Source of the DNA: Sulfobacillus acidophilus DSM 10332
Lineage (GTDB): Bacteria > Bacillota > Sulfobacillia > Sulfobacillales > Sulfobacillaceae
Length of the DNA: 64,000 nucleotides
NCBI GenBank assembly: GCA_000237975.1
Contig: CP003179.1
Location: 1,922,001 to 1,986,000, forward strand
Direction of reading: 5' to 3'
Shown: positions 8,450 to 17,022 of the stretch, one piece after another
Position numbering within the stretch: the first letter of the stretch is position 1
Layout: every line of letters starts with the position of its first letter
Position numbers and translations under genes: made by a program
Notes under the pieces: generated by a model
Seen by the model: the letters and a program-made list of their open reading frames with translations, nothing else
Told to the model about the DNA's origin: nothing
Database searches by the model: none

Positions 8450-9599
8450 TGCGAATCCACTGCAGATCGCGGCCCACGTACCATTCCAGCTTGTCGATCC
8501 ATTCCCGTTCATTCATTTGATTCAAATTGTCCCTCACCAGCCGCCCCAGTACCGGATGATATTGCCGAACCAATCGGGCCGCTCCCACCGTTAAGGCGTC
8601 CGACACCTGGTGCAAAGTCTCGGGATGGTCCCGAAGCCAATCCGTCACCGCTTGGCGGACTTTCTCAAGTGTCTCTGCCGCTTTTTCCGGTTCAACCGAT
8701 GCGGTCAATTGCGCACGCAGCCAGACCACAACCTCCTCCCAGGGAATCTGCCCGAGAGCCCCCATTTTAAACGCCTCGACCCGCTCCCGGACTGTCGGGT
8801 TATCCCGTAAAGCCATCATCATGCGGACTAAAAGCAGTTCAAATTGGTCCAGCGCTTTATCCGATTCCAGCCACTCCATTAATCCATGTTTCAAGGAAAG
8901 GCTTAAGTCGCGATAGTCGACCGTCCCTAACGATTCCAAGAGCCCGAGAAAAAATTTCTGGGTGGTGGTCTTGGTATATTGCTCCAGCACTAATTTCAAC
9001 CGACTTTCCATTTCATCGGTAAATTCGACACTGTCGAGCGTCACCCGCACGTGTTGAGCCAAGAACTGAAAGAGATCGCGATCATGCCCGCTCGCGACTA
9101 ACCATCGGATCAGGGTAACCAGCCCGTCGCTAAGCGACAAAGACGCGGCTTGGCGTTCCGTCCAGTTTTTCACCAAGCTCCCCCACTCGGCCGGAGCGAC
9201 GTCGGCCAGCCATTCCCGGCCGTGACGGCCAAGCCAGACGGCCACCGGCCGCGGCCAATCGGCGGCCAGCCCCTGGGTAATCCACCGGTCCCAGGGCAAC
9301 TTGTCCAGTTGACGGGTGACATATTCCAACGATAAGAGCTCGGTTTCGACCAACGTCGCGATGGCGTTGATAATGCGCTCACGGTTGGCCGAAATGATCG
9401 ACGTATGCGGTAGCCACTTCAACCCTAACGGATGCCGGAAAAGAGCGGTCACCGCGTACCAGTCGGCGACCCCGCCGGCCAAGCCGGCCAGGGCCATCCC
9501 CAAAAGGTAGGGGGCCCATCCGCTATGACGAAACGCCAGGGCCACGACCAATAACAACAGCAGGATTCCTAAGGAGATATTGGCCCAGCGCCGTTGCAT
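8379..9599 (-). CDS. DUF445 (YheB-like) membrane protein
   Basis: A protein of 406 residues. It has two N-terminal membrane segments with the DUF445 signature AGGVADWYAVTALFRHPLG and HTSIISANRERI. A long amphipathic helical middle follows (about residues 80-370), then a C-terminal membrane helix with GAIVGGLVGLLI. DUF445 proteins are inner-membrane proteins of unknown biochemical function; the Bacillus YheB protein is spore-associated. GAGGGCGGG precedes ATG 9599. It is monocistronic and convergent with yihY. Confidence 0.85.
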   Translation of the reverse strand: MQRRWANISLGILLLLLVVALAFRHSGWAPYLLGMALAGLAGGVADWYAVTALFRHPLGLKWLPHTSIISANRERIINAIATLVETELLSLEYVTRQLDKLPWDRWITQGLAADWPRPVAVWLGRHGREWLADVAPAEWGSLVKNWTERQAASLSLSDGLVTLIRWLVASGHDRDLFQFLAQHVRVTLDSVEFTDEMESRLKLVLEQYTKTTTQKFFLGLLESLGTVDYRDLSLSLKHGLMEWLESDKALDQFELLLVRMMMALRDNPTVRERVEAFKMGALGQIPWEEVVVWLRAQLTASVEPEKAAETLEKVRQAVTDWLRDHPETLHQVSDALTVGAARLVRQYHPVLGRLVRDNLNQMNEREWIDKLEWYVGRDLQWIRINGAIVGGLVGLLITVVTHLLRL

Positions 9600-9638
9600 C
9601 GACCCGCCCTCTTTCTTATGCCCGTATCTTTGAGTATC

Positions 9639-10889
9639 TTACCGAGGACTTGGCACTTCTGCAAACGCAGGCGATACGCGCGCATGGAGACGACGCCAAA
9701 TAAGTTGGCCCGTCCAAGCCACGTACCCCTGAGCCATAGACGCCAACAGCACAAAAATGACCAGCGTCATCGGATGGGGCCATTTCTGGTAGAGGACCAT
9801 CAAAAGACCCATACTGGCCAGTCGGCCACTATTCAACGCCAGTTCGCGCGACAGCATGTAACCCACTCGATGGCGCGTAACATCGGGGTCTTGGTCCATG
9901 ACGTCGAGAGGGATCGCTTCGTTGGGAACGGTAAACCAGGGCATGCTAAAGGACATCACAACGCCGTAAAGAAAAACCGCCCACGCCCCCGCACGAAGTC
10001 CGAAGAGCGCCAAGGCCCCGAGTGACATGCCGACCACCCCGATCCATAAAGACCGCTCCCGTTTTTCCGGGGTGACCCAGCGGGCGACCGCCAGGGAACC
10101 CACCATGCGCATCACGGCGCTGACACTCGAATAGACCCCGACGAGCCAGGCGCTCCGAGTCGCCAGATAGACCAGAAAAACCCCGGCCAATCCCGTCATC
10201 GCTTCCCGAGTGCCCCGCACGGCCAACGTCTTTAACGCGTCGCGCCAAAGAGGGAAACGGCGCGCCAATTGAAAACTGACGCGAAGCGGCATATCGCCCA
10301 AAGGCGGACCGGGGGGTACCGCCAGACTAATACCGAAAGTTATGCCATATAACACCACGGCAGCCGAAAACACGAGCAAATAGCCTTCAAAATGCGGTAA
10401 AAAGCCGATAATCAAGCCGCCCGCGAGCGGCCCCAAGACGCCGGCCACACTGCTCACCGCCGAATTGATACCATAAAACCGAATCCGTTGAGCCGGATCG
10501 ACGGTATCAAACGTCATCAAGTTGGCCCCAAACCAAAAGAAGCCCTGCGCCACGCCCTGTAAAATCCCCAACCCCACCAGATGCCGATTGGCCGTCGGCC
10601 CTAAAAACCAGAGCACCCCATAAAACCCGGCGGTCAAAAAAAGCCCCAGGCGATACGGACGGATAGGGGCATGGCGGGCAAACACGGCCGCCACCAGATA
10701 AAAAACGCCGTTTAAGGTCAAAAAATAAATCCCGTTGAATAGTGCGAGTGCTCTCAGTTGGTGGGACACGACAAAAATAAACAAGTTGACGAAGACACTG
10801 GCAATCGCCCCAGCGGTCGTCGCCCCCGCCATGGTCGCCAATAGCCAACGCGTGCCCCGGTCCAGGAATCGGCCGGATGGTGCGGACAT
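9639..10889 (-). CDS. MFS transporter, YxlH/YwbF-like exporter
   Basis: Start ATG 10889 follows a GGGGGGAG site; a start at 10916 would add nine residues without a site. The 416-residue product has 12 predicted spans. The central linker (residues about 185-215) and the segments YGINSAVSSVAGVLGPLAGG and KTLAVRGTREAMTG resemble Firmicute drug exporters. No substrate motif is visible. It is divergent from the pyrophosphatase gene. Confidence 0.75.
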   Translation of the reverse strand: MSAPSGRFLDRGTRWLLATMAGATTAGAIASVFVNLFIFVVSHQLRALALFNGIYFLTLNGVFYLVAAVFARHAPIRPYRLGLFLTAGFYGVLWFLGPTANRHLVGLGILQGVAQGFFWFGANLMTFDTVDPAQRIRFYGINSAVSSVAGVLGPLAGGLIIGFLPHFEGYLLVFSAAVVLYGITFGISLAVPPGPPLGDMPLRVSFQLARRFPLWRDALKTLAVRGTREAMTGLAGVFLVYLATRSAWLVGVYSSVSAVMRMVGSLAVARWVTPEKRERSLWIGVVGMSLGALALFGLRAGAWAVFLYGVVMSFSMPWFTVPNEAIPLDVMDQDPDVTRHRVGYMLSRELALNSGRLASMGLLMVLYQKWPHPMTLVIFVLLASMAQGYVAWTGQLIWRRLHARVSPAFAEVPSPR

Positions 10890-10932
10890 GGTCCTGCTCC
10901 CCCCCTTCCTGTTCATGATAACAAACCGCCGA

Positions 10933-10961
10933 TTGATTTTTCCTGGCGGCTAGACGACAAT
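10933..10961 (+). promoter_or_regulatory. Predicted sigma-A promoter of ppa
   Basis: TTGATT (10933-10938) and GACAAT (10956-10961) are separated by 17 bases, about 75 bases upstream of the pyrophosphatase start. The -35 arm lies inside a small CCGCC/GGCGG inverted repeat (10927-10950). The match is moderate. Confidence 0.4.
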
Positions 10962-11036
10962 GAGACGGAAAATCCCTGGGCCCCGACCCATGCTCCGGGG
11001 AGCTCACGAGTTTAGGACAATAGGAGGCAACAGGTT

Positions 11037-11513
11037 ATGATCGTTGATGTGGTGATTGAAATCCCCCGCGGCAGTCAAAACAAATACGAAGTGGATCACG
11101 AAACCGGCCGCATCCGGCTTGATCGGGTGCTCTTTTCCCCCATGCACTATCCGGCCGAATACGGACTGATCGAAAATACCCTGAGTGAGGACGGAGACCC
11201 TTTAGACGCGTTGGTTCTGACCAGCTTTCCGACCTTTCCGGGGTGTATCGTACGGGCGCGAATTGTCGGCCTGTTAGAAATGTCCGATGACAAAGGGGTG
11301 GACAACAAACTCTTAGGAGTTGCCGCCGACGATCCCCGCTTTGACGGCATTCAATCGCTGGATGACGTCAATCCCCACATCCTCAAAGAAATTCCCCACT
11401 TTTTCCAAACCTATAAGCAACTGGAGAACAAAGAGGTCGAGATTCGCGGCTGGAAGGGTACCGAGGAAGCCCTGAAAGTGTTGGAAGCGTCTCGCCAGCG
11501 GTATCAAGGCTAA
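11037..11513 (+). CDS. ppa: Inorganic pyrophosphatase, family I
   Basis: The 158-residue cytoplasmic enzyme hydrolyses pyrophosphate to two phosphates, pulling biosynthetic reactions forward. Family I motifs are clear: IEIPRGSQNKYEVD near the N terminus, a Tyr-containing HYPAEYGLIENTL segment, and the metal-binding signature EDGDPLDALVL with its three aspartates. The later DDKGVDNKLLGV motif is also intact. AGGAGG precedes ATG 11037. A hairpin at 11520-11551 ends the unit. Confidence 0.96.
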   Translation: MIVDVVIEIPRGSQNKYEVDHETGRIRLDRVLFSPMHYPAEYGLIENTLSEDGDPLDALVLTSFPTFPGCIVRARIVGLLEMSDDKGVDNKLLGVAADDPRFDGIQSLDDVNPHILKEIPHFFQTYKQLENKEVEIRGWKGTEEALKVLEASRQRYQG

Positions 11514-11519
11514 CCTAAG

Positions 11520-11551
11520 GCGGGAGGTCGGCTACGGGTCCGGCCTCCCGC
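11520..11551. terminator. Hairpin between convergent ppa and FUSC genes
   Basis: GCGGGAGGTCGG (11520-11531) pairs with CCGGCCTCCCGC (11540-11551) over 12 positions with one G-T pair, closing an 8-base loop. It starts six bases after the ppa stop and ends just before the FUSC stop at 11553. There is no T-run, so it may act as a bidirectional pause/terminator or only as an mRNA end. Confidence 0.55.
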
Positions 11552-11552
11552 G

Positions 11553-12776
11553 CTATCGTGCCACGACCAACGGAACCAAATAGCGGGCACTGACCCGCAA
11601 ATCTTGGCTCATTTTCTCCAAGTCGACCAATACGGCCGCCATGTCTAAGAATTTCCGACCATGGCCCGGCAACAAGAGGGTGCCGGCCTGCCGGACCAAG
11701 TCGTCCCGCAAGCGATCCGCTTGGTCAAGCCACGCTTCCAATTGGGCGGCGGCGTCGGTATGCCCCCGGGTGACCACTTGGGCATAACTATCCAACGCGT
11801 CCGCCATCACCGCCAGGGCTTGCGCCAGCCCGGCAGCCAGGGTCTTAGGCAACATCGCCCCCGGTTGGGTCACGTCGCGGTCCAACGTGACAAACAAGGT
11901 CCGCGCAATGCCGCGGACTTGGCTGACGGCATGGTCCAACACGACCACCGCCTTGGCCAGTCGATCCAGCCGTTGCCGACGCCCCCGGGCCCAAGGGTTC
12001 CAACGCAGGCTGGTTTCTGCCCGTTTAATGGCCGTGCGGGCCTGACCGAGCGCCCGATCAATCTGACGGGCCCGAGCCAAGTGGCGATTCGCTTCGTCGG
12101 GATCGAGCCCGCCGGCTAAATCCTCTTGAATCCCGCGCATCACATCGCGGACGGCTTGGGACAACAGCGCGACGGCTTGATTCGCCTCCGGGGTAAAGTC
12201 CGGCGGCCAGGCCAACGCCGCAACCGCCATCGCCACTACCGCCCCCAAAATCGTATCCATCACCCGTTGCCACGCATAACCCTGCACGTGATTTCCCACC
12301 GCCAGCACCAGTAAAGCGCTGATAGCCACCTGCGGCACGCCTTGAGGACCGAGGCGAAGCCGCGTGGCCACCGCCAAGGCGACAAACACCAAGACGGTTA
12401 AGGACCCGGTGTTTAATCCCACCCGATGGGCAAACACCATGGCCAATAAAATGCCGCCGACCACACCGACAATGCGTTGAATCCCCCGGGACAAGGATTC
12501 CTGGACGGTCGCCTGAAGGGACAAAATGGCCGCCAACGGTGCAAAATAGGGACGCGGAGTCCGTAAAAGCCAAGCGGCCAGGCCCCAAGCCAGTCCGGCG
12601 GCAATCGCCGTTTTCACCACCTGCAGGCTAAGCCCCCAGTTTTCCAGACGGTCCCAGGGTAATTTAGACCATTGTAACCGCATACGGGTAATGTGCCGAA
12701 GGGCACCGCACTTTATCCGGGTTGCCCGAACCCGTCCGGTCTCCCACGATTCGGATGACCAGGAGGCTTCCCCCAT
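11553..12776 (-). CDS. FUSC/aromatic-acid-exporter (ArAE) family membrane protein
   Basis: This protein of about 407 residues opens with an amphipathic segment. Six membrane helices follow, with the FUSC-type motif LRTPRPYFAPLAAILSLQATV, then a soluble helical domain (residues about 215-400) as in YqfA/ArAE exporters. Such proteins are thought to export aromatic or weak acids, a useful trait at low external pH. The ATG at 12776 has a GAAGGGGTGG site. An ATG at 12683 matches the usual family N terminus but has no site, so the start is uncertain. Confidence 0.7.
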   Translation of the reverse strand: MGEASWSSESWETGRVRATRIKCGALRHITRMRLQWSKLPWDRLENWGLSLQVVKTAIAAGLAWGLAAWLLRTPRPYFAPLAAILSLQATVQESLSRGIQRIVGVVGGILLAMVFAHRVGLNTGSLTVLVFVALAVATRLRLGPQGVPQVAISALLVLAVGNHVQGYAWQRVMDTILGAVVAMAVAALAWPPDFTPEANQAVALLSQAVRDVMRGIQEDLAGGLDPDEANRHLARARQIDRALGQARTAIKRAETSLRWNPWARGRRQRLDRLAKAVVVLDHAVSQVRGIARTLFVTLDRDVTQPGAMLPKTLAAGLAQALAVMADALDSYAQVVTRGHTDAAAQLEAWLDQADRLRDDLVRQAGTLLLPGHGRKFLDMAAVLVDLEKMSQDLRVSARYLVPLVVAR

Positions 12777-12826
12777 AGCCACCCCTTCGGTCACGCCGGG
12801 CGCACGGCGCGAGGGCCCCTACGCTA

Positions 12827-14191
12827 TCACGTCAACGATAAAGCCCCGGGGGGCGTCTCATGGACCCATCCGGTCGCCGCCTCATAAATCGCGGCGATCT
12901 CCAATAAGGCGCGTTCTTGTCCATAAGCCGCCACTAACTGGAGACTCACCGGGCGCCCATCGGAGGTCCAGCCGGCGGGTACCGCGATGGCCGGCAATCC
13001 CAGTAAGTTAAACGGGTTGGTCAAGCGGGTGACCACCGCCCGCACGTCTTCTCGACCGCGCCGGGTCGTCAGATGGGTTTCGGTCAAGGGCGGCGGCGCG
13101 ACCGGTACCGTGGCCAACACGATCACGTCGTAGGCGGACCACCAGTTGGCGTACCAGGCTTTCACCCAGTTTTGGTAGCGTTTGGCTTGGACATATTCGA
13201 CGGCCGACCAGTCGCCTCCGGCGGCTAACCGGTCCCGGACATCCGGTTGATACCGTTCGGGCGCTTCCAGCCATTTAGGCCAATGATAGGTGAGCGCTTC
13301 GACACTCAGGATGATGCTTTGAGCCGTCCGGATCTCCTCGACATGTGGCAAAGGACCCCGTTCGACGACGGCCCCGGTTGCATCGGCCAGCCGTTGCACG
13401 GTTTGGCGCAGAACGTGCGCGACGTCCTCTTCGTCGGGGTCAACCGACGGCCCTTCCGGCCAATAGATCCGAACGGGCGTCCGAATAGGTTCCGAAGCCG
13501 TCGCCGGACCCGCCAAGACATCCCATAAGAGGGCTACATCCTCGACGGTGCGGGCCAGTGGTCCCACGTGATCTAAACTCCAGGCCAAGGGAATCACCCC
13601 GTCGGTGGACACCCGGCCCATCGACGGCTTGAGTCCCACCACATGACAAAAGGCGGCCGGGATCCGAATGGAGCCCCCGGTATCCGTCCCCACCGCACCG
13701 GCCATTAACCCGCTCGCCACGGCCACCGCCGATCCCCCGCTCGAACCGCCGGCCATCCACTGAGAATTCCAGGGGTTACGCACCGGTCCAAATGCCGAAC
13801 TGGTACTGGTCGGACCATACGCATATTCATGCAGGTTTAATTTCCCTAAGTCGACATGGGCGCCGGCTTGCCGGAGCTGTCGCGTGACCTGGGCATCTTC
13901 CGTCGCCGGGGTGGCCGAATGCCAGAGGGAACCGGCGGTGGTCACCTGTCCTTGCCGATCAATCAAATCTTTGAGCCCAACCAGTACCCCGTCGAGCGGT
14001 CCTCGCGGATTTCCCTGTCGGTAACGCGCTTCGGCGGCTCGGGCTTCACTGAGGGCCCGTTCCTCGTCCCACGACACCATGAGTCCGGTTCGCTGTTGCC
14101 ACGCGGGTAGTGCCGCCAATACCGTGCGGGTCCATTCGACGGGACTTAGATCACCTTGCCGAAAGCGCGTGGTCAATTCACGGATGGTCAT
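12827..14191 (-). CDS. Amidase-signature family hydrolase
   Basis: A 454-residue enzyme with the complete Ser-Ser-Lys machinery of the amidase signature family. The Lys lies in GVLVGLKDLID (residue about 94). The glycine-serine core is MAGGSSGGSAVAVASG, and the nucleophile region is GTDTGGSIRIPAAFCHVVG. The C-terminal LTNPFNLLGLPAIAVPAG is also typical. It could be a free-standing amidase or a GatA-like protein. No gatB or gatC neighbour is seen, so a catabolic amidase acting on small amides is more likely. Start ATG 14191 follows GGAGGTGG and lies inside the Nudix gene (14-bp overlap), so the two are translated together. Confidence 0.88.
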   Translation of the reverse strand: MTIRELTTRFRQGDLSPVEWTRTVLAALPAWQQRTGLMVSWDEERALSEARAAEARYRQGNPRGPLDGVLVGLKDLIDRQGQVTTAGSLWHSATPATEDAQVTRQLRQAGAHVDLGKLNLHEYAYGPTSTSSAFGPVRNPWNSQWMAGGSSGGSAVAVASGLMAGAVGTDTGGSIRIPAAFCHVVGLKPSMGRVSTDGVIPLAWSLDHVGPLARTVEDVALLWDVLAGPATASEPIRTPVRIYWPEGPSVDPDEEDVAHVLRQTVQRLADATGAVVERGPLPHVEEIRTAQSIILSVEALTYHWPKWLEAPERYQPDVRDRLAAGGDWSAVEYVQAKRYQNWVKAWYANWWSAYDVIVLATVPVAPPPLTETHLTTRRGREDVRAVVTRLTNPFNLLGLPAIAVPAGWTSDGRPVSLQLVAAYGQERALLEIAAIYEAATGWVHETPPGALSLT

Positions 14192-14660
14192 GTGCGGCCA
14201 CCTCCAAACCCACGGAAATCGGCACCTGGAGTCTTCTTAGGCGATCCACCCGTTCGGATGTCCAGCGGAGGTGACCTTGACGCCAATACGCTTCGAGGGC
14301 CGCTTGATACGGTTCGGCTAGAGAATCATAAATCTCTGCTTCCGGAAGCCAAGCCAGCTCCGTATGTTCCTCGCTGACCGCCGGCGAATCATCGTCGGCC
14401 GACGCGGAAACCACGGCGTAGGTCACAAAAAGGAGTGGCCGTTGAGGCACGATTTCCGCGACCCGCACATCTAAGAGCCGCTCGACTTGAATCGAAAGAC
14501 CGGTTTCTTCCCGGAACTCTCGGATTAACGTTTCTTCTAACGATTCTCCGGCCTCATGCCGGCCCCCCGGCAATTCCCAATCCCCGGCGGGATTTTTCCC
14601 GAACAAGATCTTCCCCCGTCGGGCCAAAATACCTTTTACCGTGACGGTCAAAACGTCCAC
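14178..14660 (-). CDS. Nudix hydrolase
   Basis: GTG 14660, after GGGGGCGATAG, gives 160 residues. A TTG at 14735 would run into the CPBP gene. The Nudix box is complete: GGRHEAGESLEETLIREF continues into REETGL, fitting G-x5-E-x7-REUxEExGU. These enzymes hydrolyse nucleoside diphosphates linked to another group. The neighbouring ELPGG and the short length suggest a sanitising or MutT-like enzyme, but the substrate is unknown. Its 3' end overlaps the amidase start. Confidence 0.85.
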   Translation of the reverse strand: MDVLTVTVKGILARRGKILFGKNPAGDWELPGGRHEAGESLEETLIREFREETGLSIQVERLLDVRVAEIVPQRPLLFVTYAVVSASADDDSPAVSEEHTELAWLPEAEIYDSLAEPYQAALEAYWRQGHLRWTSERVDRLRRLQVPISVGLEVAAHDHP

Positions 14661-14703
14661 CCTATCGCCCCCATCCAGTACCGTATCACAGTCTTTTCGG
14701 GGG

Positions 14704-15483
14704 TTAAAGCCGTAACCGGGCACGGTGCCAGTCAAACCATAACGAAAAAAGCAGGCCGAAAACCAGCAGCGCTAAAATCACCCCAGGCCACAAGAGCTGA
14801 TTTGCCCCGACCGGCCAAGCTTTTTGCAAGACCGCCAAGACGTCCAACAGCACATGGGCCAATATCGGAGCCAACATGTCCCCGGTAACGAAAAGATAGA
14901 TGGTCCAAGGCCAGACCGTCAGCCCAATTACCAGCATGGTCCATCCACCCCAACTGGGCACGTGCCATAACCCGAACAGCAGGGCGGCCACCAGCGCCAC
15001 CAGCAATCGTTCGCCGCTTCCGCGCGGCCGGACCCACTGCCACACGGCGATTAACCCGCCCAACAGCACCAGATTTTCGACCGGCAGAACTAAGGGAAAT
15101 TGCCATAAAAGCTGGCGGGCCGCCGTAGGGGTCAATCGCGACAACCCGTCGGCCTGGGGATTAAATCCCAGCATATGGGTGGCGGCCGACCCCATCGCCA
15201 AACTGGCGGCCACCAGCAAGAGCGTTTGCCCCCAGGTGGCCGAAGTGAGTCGGGTGTTCCGCCAGAGCCATCCCCCTAAGGGCCAGGTGATCACCAAAAA
15301 GATGAGGCCTCCGTAACCATAACCGGCCCAGGCCGTGTGGGCCAGTCGGCCCAGTCCTACGACCGCGGTCGCCGCCAACAAGGTACCGAGAGCCATACGC
15401 CACGCAGGCACAACCTGGTTCACTTGCCAAAAAAGCGGAGCCGGCTGCGACAGAATGCCGAGCCGGCTGATTTTATCCGCCAT
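14704..15483 (-). CDS. CPBP-family intramembrane protease-like protein (Abi), degenerate first motif
   Basis: The 259-residue protein has seven or eight hydrophobic segments. The second and third CPBP motifs are recognisable as FGLWHVPSWGG and APILAHVLLD, which supply the metal-binding histidines. The first motif, normally EExxxR, appears only as LPVENLVLL, with one Glu and no Arg. Activity is therefore uncertain; many CPBP proteins cleave membrane peptides or protect against bacteriocins. GGAGGAG precedes ATG 15483. It is the first gene of a run CPBP-Nudix-amidase. Confidence 0.65.
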   Translation of the reverse strand: MADKISRLGILSQPAPLFWQVNQVVPAWRMALGTLLAATAVVGLGRLAHTAWAGYGYGGLIFLVITWPLGGWLWRNTRLTSATWGQTLLLVAASLAMGSAATHMLGFNPQADGLSRLTPTAARQLLWQFPLVLPVENLVLLGGLIAVWQWVRPRGSGERLLVALVAALLFGLWHVPSWGGWTMLVIGLTVWPWTIYLFVTGDMLAPILAHVLLDVLAVLQKAWPVGANQLLWPGVILALLVFGLLFSLWFDWHRARLRL

Positions 15484-15537
15484 CGCCCATCACTCCTCCA
15501 TTGATACATAAGCCAATGGACGAGGAGAAATGTCGGA

Positions 15538-16491
15538 TTAGGCTAAAATGCTTTCAATGCGAGCCAACGTGTCCGCGTCGAGAGTGATATCGATGGCTTT
15601 CACGTTTTCGAGAATTTGCTCCGGTCGCGACGCCCCGATTAAGGCACTGGAAATCGCGGGCTGCCGCAATACCCAGGCGAGTGCCAGCTGACTTAACGTA
15701 ATGCCGAGATCGCGGGCGACCGCGCTCAGTTGTTCGACTTTCGATAAAATCTCGTCGGTTAAAAAGCGAGCCACAAAGTGCTTAACCCCTTCGGTGGCCG
15801 CGCGCGACCCGGGCGGCGGCGCTTCGCCCCGTCGGTACTTCCCGGTCAGCACCCCTTGGGCCAACGGGGAAAAGACCACGACCCCCATCCCTGCTTGTTC
15901 ACATTGCGGCAAAACCGCCGCCTCTATGTAACGGTTGAACATGTTGTAAACCGGTTGACTCGCCCGGAGCGGACGAAAGCCGCGCGCCGCCTGCACAGCC
16001 AAGGCCTCGCTAATCTGCTGGGGAGCCCATTCGCTAATCCCGGTGTATAACACTTTGCCTTGCCGGACGAGATCATCGAGAGCCCATAGGGTTTCTTCCA
16101 CATCCGTTTCCGGATCCGCCCGATGACAATAGAAAATATCCACGTAATCGGTACCGAGCGCTTTGAGGCTTTGGTCAATCTGTTCAAATAAGTGCTTGCG
16201 AGACAATCCGCGTTGATTCGGCTTATCGCCGACCGGCCAAAACGCCTTCGTTGTCAGGACATATTCGTCCCGTTTAAACGGCGCCAGCGCTTCTTTGAGG
16301 AACGCTTCGGCGGCATGCGGCTGATGTCCATAGACGTTGGCACAGTCAAAATGGTTGATACCGACCTCGAAGGCCTGCCGCACACACTGGATACCATTCT
16401 CCCGCTCGGTGACCGTGCCGTAGGTCAACCACGAGCCGAGCGCGATTTCCGAGACCTGAATCCCGGCTTTGCCTAATCGGCGATATTTCAT
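15538..16491 (-). CDS. Aldo/keto reductase (Kvbeta/YdbC-like AKR)
   Basis: ATG 16491 follows GGAGGGGG; the earlier start at 16515 adds eight residues. The 317-residue TIM-barrel enzyme carries the AKR tetrad: Asp and Tyr in HFDCANVYG, Lys in VLTTKAFW and His in FYCHRAD. The NADPH-phosphate site near the C terminus reads SALIGASRPEQILEN. The sequence KYRRLGKAGIQVSEIALGSW is typical of the voltage-gated potassium channel beta-subunit-like AKRs. It reduces aldehydes or ketones in the cytoplasm. It stands alone between CPBP and the methyltransferase. Confidence 0.88.
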   Translation of the reverse strand: MKYRRLGKAGIQVSEIALGSWLTYGTVTERENGIQCVRQAFEVGINHFDCANVYGHQPHAAEAFLKEALAPFKRDEYVLTTKAFWPVGDKPNQRGLSRKHLFEQIDQSLKALGTDYVDIFYCHRADPETDVEETLWALDDLVRQGKVLYTGISEWAPQQISEALAVQAARGFRPLRASQPVYNMFNRYIEAAVLPQCEQAGMGVVVFSPLAQGVLTGKYRRGEAPPPGSRAATEGVKHFVARFLTDEILSKVEQLSAVARDLGITLSQLALAWVLRQPAISSALIGASRPEQILENVKAIDITLDADTLARIESILA

Positions 16492-16557
16492 ATGTATGTC
16501 CCCCTCCACCCTCAAACGTGAACCGGCTTCATCCTACCAGATCCGATTGGGGAAGAG

Positions 16558-17022
16558 CTATACCCAGCGTCGCGTGCGGGCGCAATAGCGTTCATATTCG
16601 TTTCCGAACTTTTGGCGCAAAAACACCTCTTCGGGTCGCACCACTCCCCATTGGAGAATCGCCCAAAACGGTACGGCCAGGATCGCAATCCAGAGCCAGC
16701 CGGTCAGAAAGCCGATTCCCGGAAGACTGAAGATCAGGGCCACATAAATCGGATTTCGGCTATACCGGTATGGCCCGAACGTCACGATAGCGCGTGGGGT
16801 CTTCAAGGGATCGACCGGGGTCTTCGCTTGCCGTAACGACCAGAGCGCCCACACCGACAAGAAAAAGGCCACCGCCACCAAGACCAGGCCGATCCCCTGC
16901 CAGCCAATCCCCGTCACCCGCCAAGGGATAAGCCATTGCAACAAGGCGCCGACGCCCACCGCTAGCAACCAGAGAATCGGCGGCGGCATGATAATCGCCG
17001 GGTGATCAGCCGGGACCATCAT
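16558..17022 (-). CDS. Isoprenylcysteine carboxyl methyltransferase (ICMT)/PEMT-like membrane protein
   Basis: A protein of 154 residues with four or five membrane segments. Its C-terminal half carries the ICMT/phospholipid-methyltransferase signature TFGPYRYSRNPIYVALIF and then RPEEVFLRQKFGNEYERYC, which bind S-adenosylmethionine. Bacterial members methylate lipids or act on unknown small molecules. The start overlaps the prfC stop by 4 bp (ATGA), so it is the second gene of a prfC operon, an arrangement with no obvious functional logic. Confidence 0.75.
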   Translation of the reverse strand: MMVPADHPAIIMPPPILWLLAVGVGALLQWLIPWRVTGIGWQGIGLVLVAVAFFLSVWALWSLRQAKTPVDPLKTPRAIVTFGPYRYSRNPIYVALIFSLPGIGFLTGWLWIAILAVPFWAILQWGVVRPEEVFLRQKFGNEYERYCARTRRWV

